From Phenylobacterium sp. (GTDB taxonomy: Bacteria > Pseudomonadota > Alphaproteobacteria > Caulobacterales > Caulobacteraceae): a stretch of DNA of 64,000 bases. Within the stretch, counting starts at the first letter, position 1; every line of letters begins with the position of its first letter. A model generated the notes under the pieces. It was not told the DNA's origin. It saw only the letters and a program-made list of their open reading frames with translations, and made no database searches. The translations under genes and the position numbers were made by a program. Of the stretch, positions 61,311-64,000 are shown piece by piece. Location: positions 1-64,000 of the forward strand of contig JAGNIV010000020.1 of assembly GCA_018001015.1 (NCBI GenBank), in the 5' to 3' direction.

Positions 61311-62441
61311 ATGGCAGGGGCTGGGACATCCGGCTGGATCGGACGGCTGCTGCGCGGCCTGGGCCGACGACTGGCCGATCATGCCGTCGCCGCCGCCGAG
61401 GCCGACGCCGCCACCGCCCGCGACCGGCTGCGCGAGGCCATCGACCTGCTGCCGGAGGGCGTGGTCTTCCTCGACGCCGAGGGCCGCTACATCCTGTGGA
61501 ACAAGCGCTACGCCGAGATCTACCACCGCTCGGCCGACCTGTTCCGGGCCGGGGCGCCGTTCTCCGCCACCCTGAAGATGGGCGTGGCGCGGGGCGACTA
61601 TCCCGAGGCCATCGGCCGCGAGGAGGCCTGGCTGGCCGAGCGCATGGACAAGCTGATGAACCCGACCGGGGAGCGCCACGAACAGCGCATCTCCGACGGT
61701 CGCTGGCTGATGATCGAGGAGAAGCGCACCGCCGACGGCGGGGTCATCGGCCTGCGGGTCGACATCACCGCCATGAAGCAGCAGGCCGTGGCCCTGGAGG
61801 AGGCCCTGCGTCGCGCCGAGGCCGCCAGCCACGCCAAGACCGAGTTCCTCGCCGATATGAGCCATGAGCTGCGCACGCCGCTGAACGGCGTGCTGGGCCT
61901 GGGCCAGGCCCTGGCGGCGAGCGACCTCAGCGAGCACCAGCGCGCCCTGCTCTCCGACATGCTGGCCAGCGCCCAGGACCTGGACGGGCTGGTCAACGGC
62001 CTGCTGGACTATGGCGACCGCGCCCGCGCCGCCGACGCCGCCCCGGCCAGCCCCGCGCCCTCCGATGTCCCGCCCCTGCGGGTGCTGGCCGCCGACGACA
62101 ACCCCACCAACCGCAAGGTGGTCGAGCTGATGCTGGGGGCGGCCGGCGCCCAGGTGGTGAGCGTGGAGAACGGCCAGCAGGCGGTGGACGCCTGGCGCGC
62201 CGGCGCCTTCGACGTGGTGCTGATGGACCTGCGAATGCCGGTGATGGACGGGCTGGACGCCATCCGCGCCATCCGCAAGGCCGAGGGCGGGGGCCTGCCC
62301 CGCGCGCCGATCATCGTCATCAGCGCCAACACCTCGGCCACCGACGTGGAGGCCTCGGCCGCCGCCGGCGCCGACCGCCACATCGGCAAGCCCCTGCGGG
62401 CCGAGGACCTGTTCGAGGCGATCTCCGGGGTGCTGGACTAA
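61311..62441 (+). CDS. PAS-HisKA-receiver protein lacking an ATPase domain
   Basis: A 376-residue signalling protein. A PAS domain spans ~40-155 (AIDLLPEGVVFLDAEGRY), a HisKA domain carries His185 in ADMSHELRTPLNGVLG, and a receiver starts at ~256 with Asp306 in VVLMDLRMPVMDG and Lys near FIGKPL-type HIGKPLRAED. No HATPase_c domain (N, G1, G2 boxes) lies between HisKA and receiver, so it cannot phosphorylate itself. It may be a phosphotransfer intermediary or a substrate of another kinase. No disruption of the frame is visible. Confidence 0.85.
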   Translation: MAGAGTSGWIGRLLRGLGRRLADHAVAAAEADAATARDRLREAIDLLPEGVVFLDAEGRYILWNKRYAEIYHRSADLFRAGAPFSATLKMGVARGDYPEAIGREEAWLAERMDKLMNPTGERHEQRISDGRWLMIEEKRTADGGVIGLRVDITAMKQQAVALEEALRRAEAASHAKTEFLADMSHELRTPLNGVLGLGQALAASDLSEHQRALLSDMLASAQDLDGLVNGLLDYGDRARAADAAPASPAPSDVPPLRVLAADDNPTNRKVVELMLGAAGAQVVSVENGQQAVDAWRAGAFDVVLMDLRMPVMDGLDAIRAIRKAEGGGLPRAPIIVISANTSATDVEASAAAGADRHIGKPLRAEDLFEAISGVLD

Positions 62442-62447
62442 GCCGCC

Positions 62448-62777
62448 TCAGCCGCCGTGCTCGTCCACCACGATGGCGACCGTCTTGCCTCGCGACTGCG
62501 GGTCCCAGCCCGCCAGGATGGCCGAGGCGATGGCCCTGACCACCAGCTCCGGCGCGATCATCGACAGCTGCGGCTGCGCGACGCCCTGCCGGGGCGGCGG
62601 ACCGGGCGGAAACTCCAGCATGGCCTCGCGCTGACCGTCCCTGTGGCGCACGGCCACCACCTTGCCGCGCCAGTCGGCGGCAGGCCCCGACCACTGCGGC
62701 CGGCGGTGAAACCGCCAGACATAGGTCTCCCCGTCGACGACGATCTCGAACTCGGTGGGTTGCTTGATGCGCGGCAT
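62448..62777 (-). CDS. Hypothetical protein
   Basis: A 109-residue soluble protein with FEIVVDGETYVWRFHRRPQW at its start and AIASAILAGWDPQSRGK near its end. I recognise no family. It converges on the PAS-HisKA-receiver gene. Confidence 0.6.
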   Translation of the reverse strand: MPRIKQPTEFEIVVDGETYVWRFHRRPQWSGPAADWRGKVVAVRHRDGQREAMLEFPPGPPPRQGVAQPQLSMIAPELVVRAIASAILAGWDPQSRGKTVAIVVDEHGG

Positions 62778-62903
62778 GTCAGGGACCTAGCCCGCCCGGC
62801 GCATCCAAGCCACCCCGTTCCCAAGGCCGGGGCAATGACGCTAGGCTGGCGGCGACAGTCCGGAACCCGGCCGACCACAGGCTGGGCCGCAAGGGAGTAA
62901 AGC

Positions 62904-64000
62904 ATGATCCAGGGACCCATCGAGGGCGGCCGCCACGGCTGGGCCTTCAACCGCCCGCTCATCGACATGGCCGCCCACGGCTTCGTCGAGGCCGAGTATT
63001 TCCTCACCGGCCAAGCCACCACCTACGCCCCGGCCCCCGGCGCCGAGCTCGGCCGTGACGGCAAGTGGCGCATCGAGCCCAGCGGCCAGGTCCCCTTCAA
63101 GACCCGCTTCCTGGTCTACCGCCCCGCCGACCCGGCGAAGTTCAACGGCACGGTCGTGGTCTGCTGGAACAACGTCACCGCCGGCTACGAGCTGTTCTTC
63201 GGCGAGGGTCCCGAAGTGCTCGAGGAAGGCTACGCCTATGTCTGCGCCACCGTCCAAAGGGTCGGCGTCCACGGCTTTGAGGAAAACCCGCAGGGCCTCG
63301 TGGCCTGGGACGGCGAGCGCTACGGCGATCTCAGCATCCCCACCGACGACGCCTCCTACGACATCTTCACTCAGGTCGCCCGCGCCTGCGCGCCGGACCG
63401 CGACCGCACGGTCGACCCGCTCGGCGGCCTGGACGTGAAGACGGTCATCGGCCTGGGCGCCTCACAGTCGGCGGGCCGCCTCTCGACCTATATCAACGCC
63501 GTCCATCCCCTGCCCCGCGCGCAGGGCGGCCACGCCTTCGACGGCTACATGCTACAGATCTATTTCGGCAGCGGCACGGCCATCACCGCGCCCGCCGCCC
63601 CCGCCGTCAACCCGGCGGCGCCGGGCGCCCGGCCCCTGCCCCGCGGCCAGAACCTGATCCGGGACGACCTCGACGTGCCGGCGATGATCGTCAACACCGA
63701 GCTGGAGGCGATCTCCTGCCAGACCGTCCGCCAGCCCGACACCGACCGCTTCCGTACCTGGGAGGCCGCGGCCCTGACCCACGTCTCCTACCAGGCCCAG
63801 CTGACCCGCAATGAGAAGTTCCAGCGCGACTTCGGCCGGGCGCCCGAGCCGCCGTCGGAGCAAATGAACCGCATCTATCTCCAGCCCTTCTATGACGCCG
63901 CCCTGCACCACCTGGCCCGCTGGGTGAACGGCGGCGCCCCGCCCCCCAGCCAGCCGCTGATCGACTTCACCGCCGAGGGCAAGCCCGTCCGCGACGAGGA
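62904..64000 (+). CDS. Alpha/beta hydrolase-domain protein (partial, runs off the window)
   Basis: About 365 residues are visible without a stop. FKTRFLVYRPADPAKFNGTV and the nucleophile motif VIGLGASQSAGRLSTYINA (G-x-S-x-G) fit the family of large secreted-looking alpha/beta hydrolases (Abhydrolase_10 type). ATG 62904 follows AGGGAG. The C-terminal part with the catalytic acid and histidine is outside the window. Confidence 0.75.
   Translation, partial: MIQGPIEGGRHGWAFNRPLIDMAAHGFVEAEYFLTGQATTYAPAPGAELGRDGKWRIEPSGQVPFKTRFLVYRPADPAKFNGTVVVCWNNVTAGYELFFGEGPEVLEEGYAYVCATVQRVGVHGFEENPQGLVAWDGERYGDLSIPTDDASYDIFTQVARACAPDRDRTVDPLGGLDVKTVIGLGASQSAGRLSTYINAVHPLPRAQGGHAFDGYMLQIYFGSGTAITAPAAPAVNPAAPGARPLPRGQNLIRDDLDVPAMIVNTELEAISCQTVRQPDTDRFRTWEAAALTHVSYQAQLTRNEKFQRDFGRAPEPPSEQMNRIYLQPFYDAALHHLARWVNGGAPPPSQPLIDFTAEGKPVRDE

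Noticed and set aside
61122-62381. Long N-terminal extension of the HAD-hydrolase frame
   Set aside because: It is antisense to the PAS-HisKA-receiver gene and lacks any domain.
1-64000. CRISPR arrays, insertion sequences, prophage or integrase genes
   Set aside because: No spaced identical repeats, transposase, capsid or tyrosine/serine recombinase motifs were found on either strand.

Overview
The window is one contiguous piece of a GC-rich alphaproteobacterial chromosome. The C4-pathway 5-aminolevulinate synthase, the FixL/FixJ oxygen sensor, cbb3 oxidase, class II ribonucleotide reductase, an UrcA-family protein and the RpoD/DnaG pair all fit the order Caulobacterales. Phenylobacterium or a close relative is my best guess, by inference only. 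No phage, insertion sequence, integrase or CRISPR array is visible.

Positions 1-14.3 kb form a low-oxygen respiration block: hemA end, fixL-fixJ and a single-domain response regulator on the + strand; then hemN and ccoNOQP-ccoGHIS on the - strand (ccoQ, 59 aa, is easy to miss); then a + strand operon of alternative oxidase, cytochrome c and truncated hemoglobin. Three copies of an intergenic repeat punctuate this block.

Positions 15-45.7 kb form an anaerobic nitrate-respiration block. On the + strand an FAD dehydrogenase leads into ubiT-ubiU-ubiV (oxygen-independent ubiquinone synthesis) and a D-arginine-dehydrogenase-like flavoprotein. On the - strand an apparent 11-gene operon runs narK1-narK2-narG-narH-narJ-narI-ppiC-porin-hemerythrin-carbonic anhydrase-mobA. 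A divergent NarR/Dnr-like Crp/Fnr regulator, moaA, nnrS, class II RNR (nrdJ), a RIC-like di-iron protein, and an acyl-CoA dehydrogenase-moaB-moeA unit follow. Only nitrate-to-nitrite reduction is encoded here; no nitrite, nitric oxide or nitrous oxide reductase is present, although several nitric-oxide-tolerance genes are.

FNR/FixK-type boxes (TTGAY-N4-RTCAA, exact or with one mismatch) recur in front of these units, mostly 50-80 bases before the start codon. They tie oxidase, quinone, nitrate, molybdenum cofactor, RNR and stress genes into one anaerobic regulon, and they help choose several start codons. This 30.7-kb block is also bounded by a tRNA(CAU) gene at 45.7 kb and a 15-base exact direct copy of that tRNA's 3' end at 14.96 kb. 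That is the geometry expected of a tRNA-targeted integrative island that has lost its integrase.

Positions 45.7-64 kb are ordinary chromosome: SIMPL protein, panD, an M23-type peptidase, hydrolases, a ParDE-type toxin-antitoxin pair, rpoD, dnaG, an ECF sigma operon, a HAD phosphatase, a PAS-HisKA-receiver protein with no ATPase domain, and a hydrolase cut by the window end.
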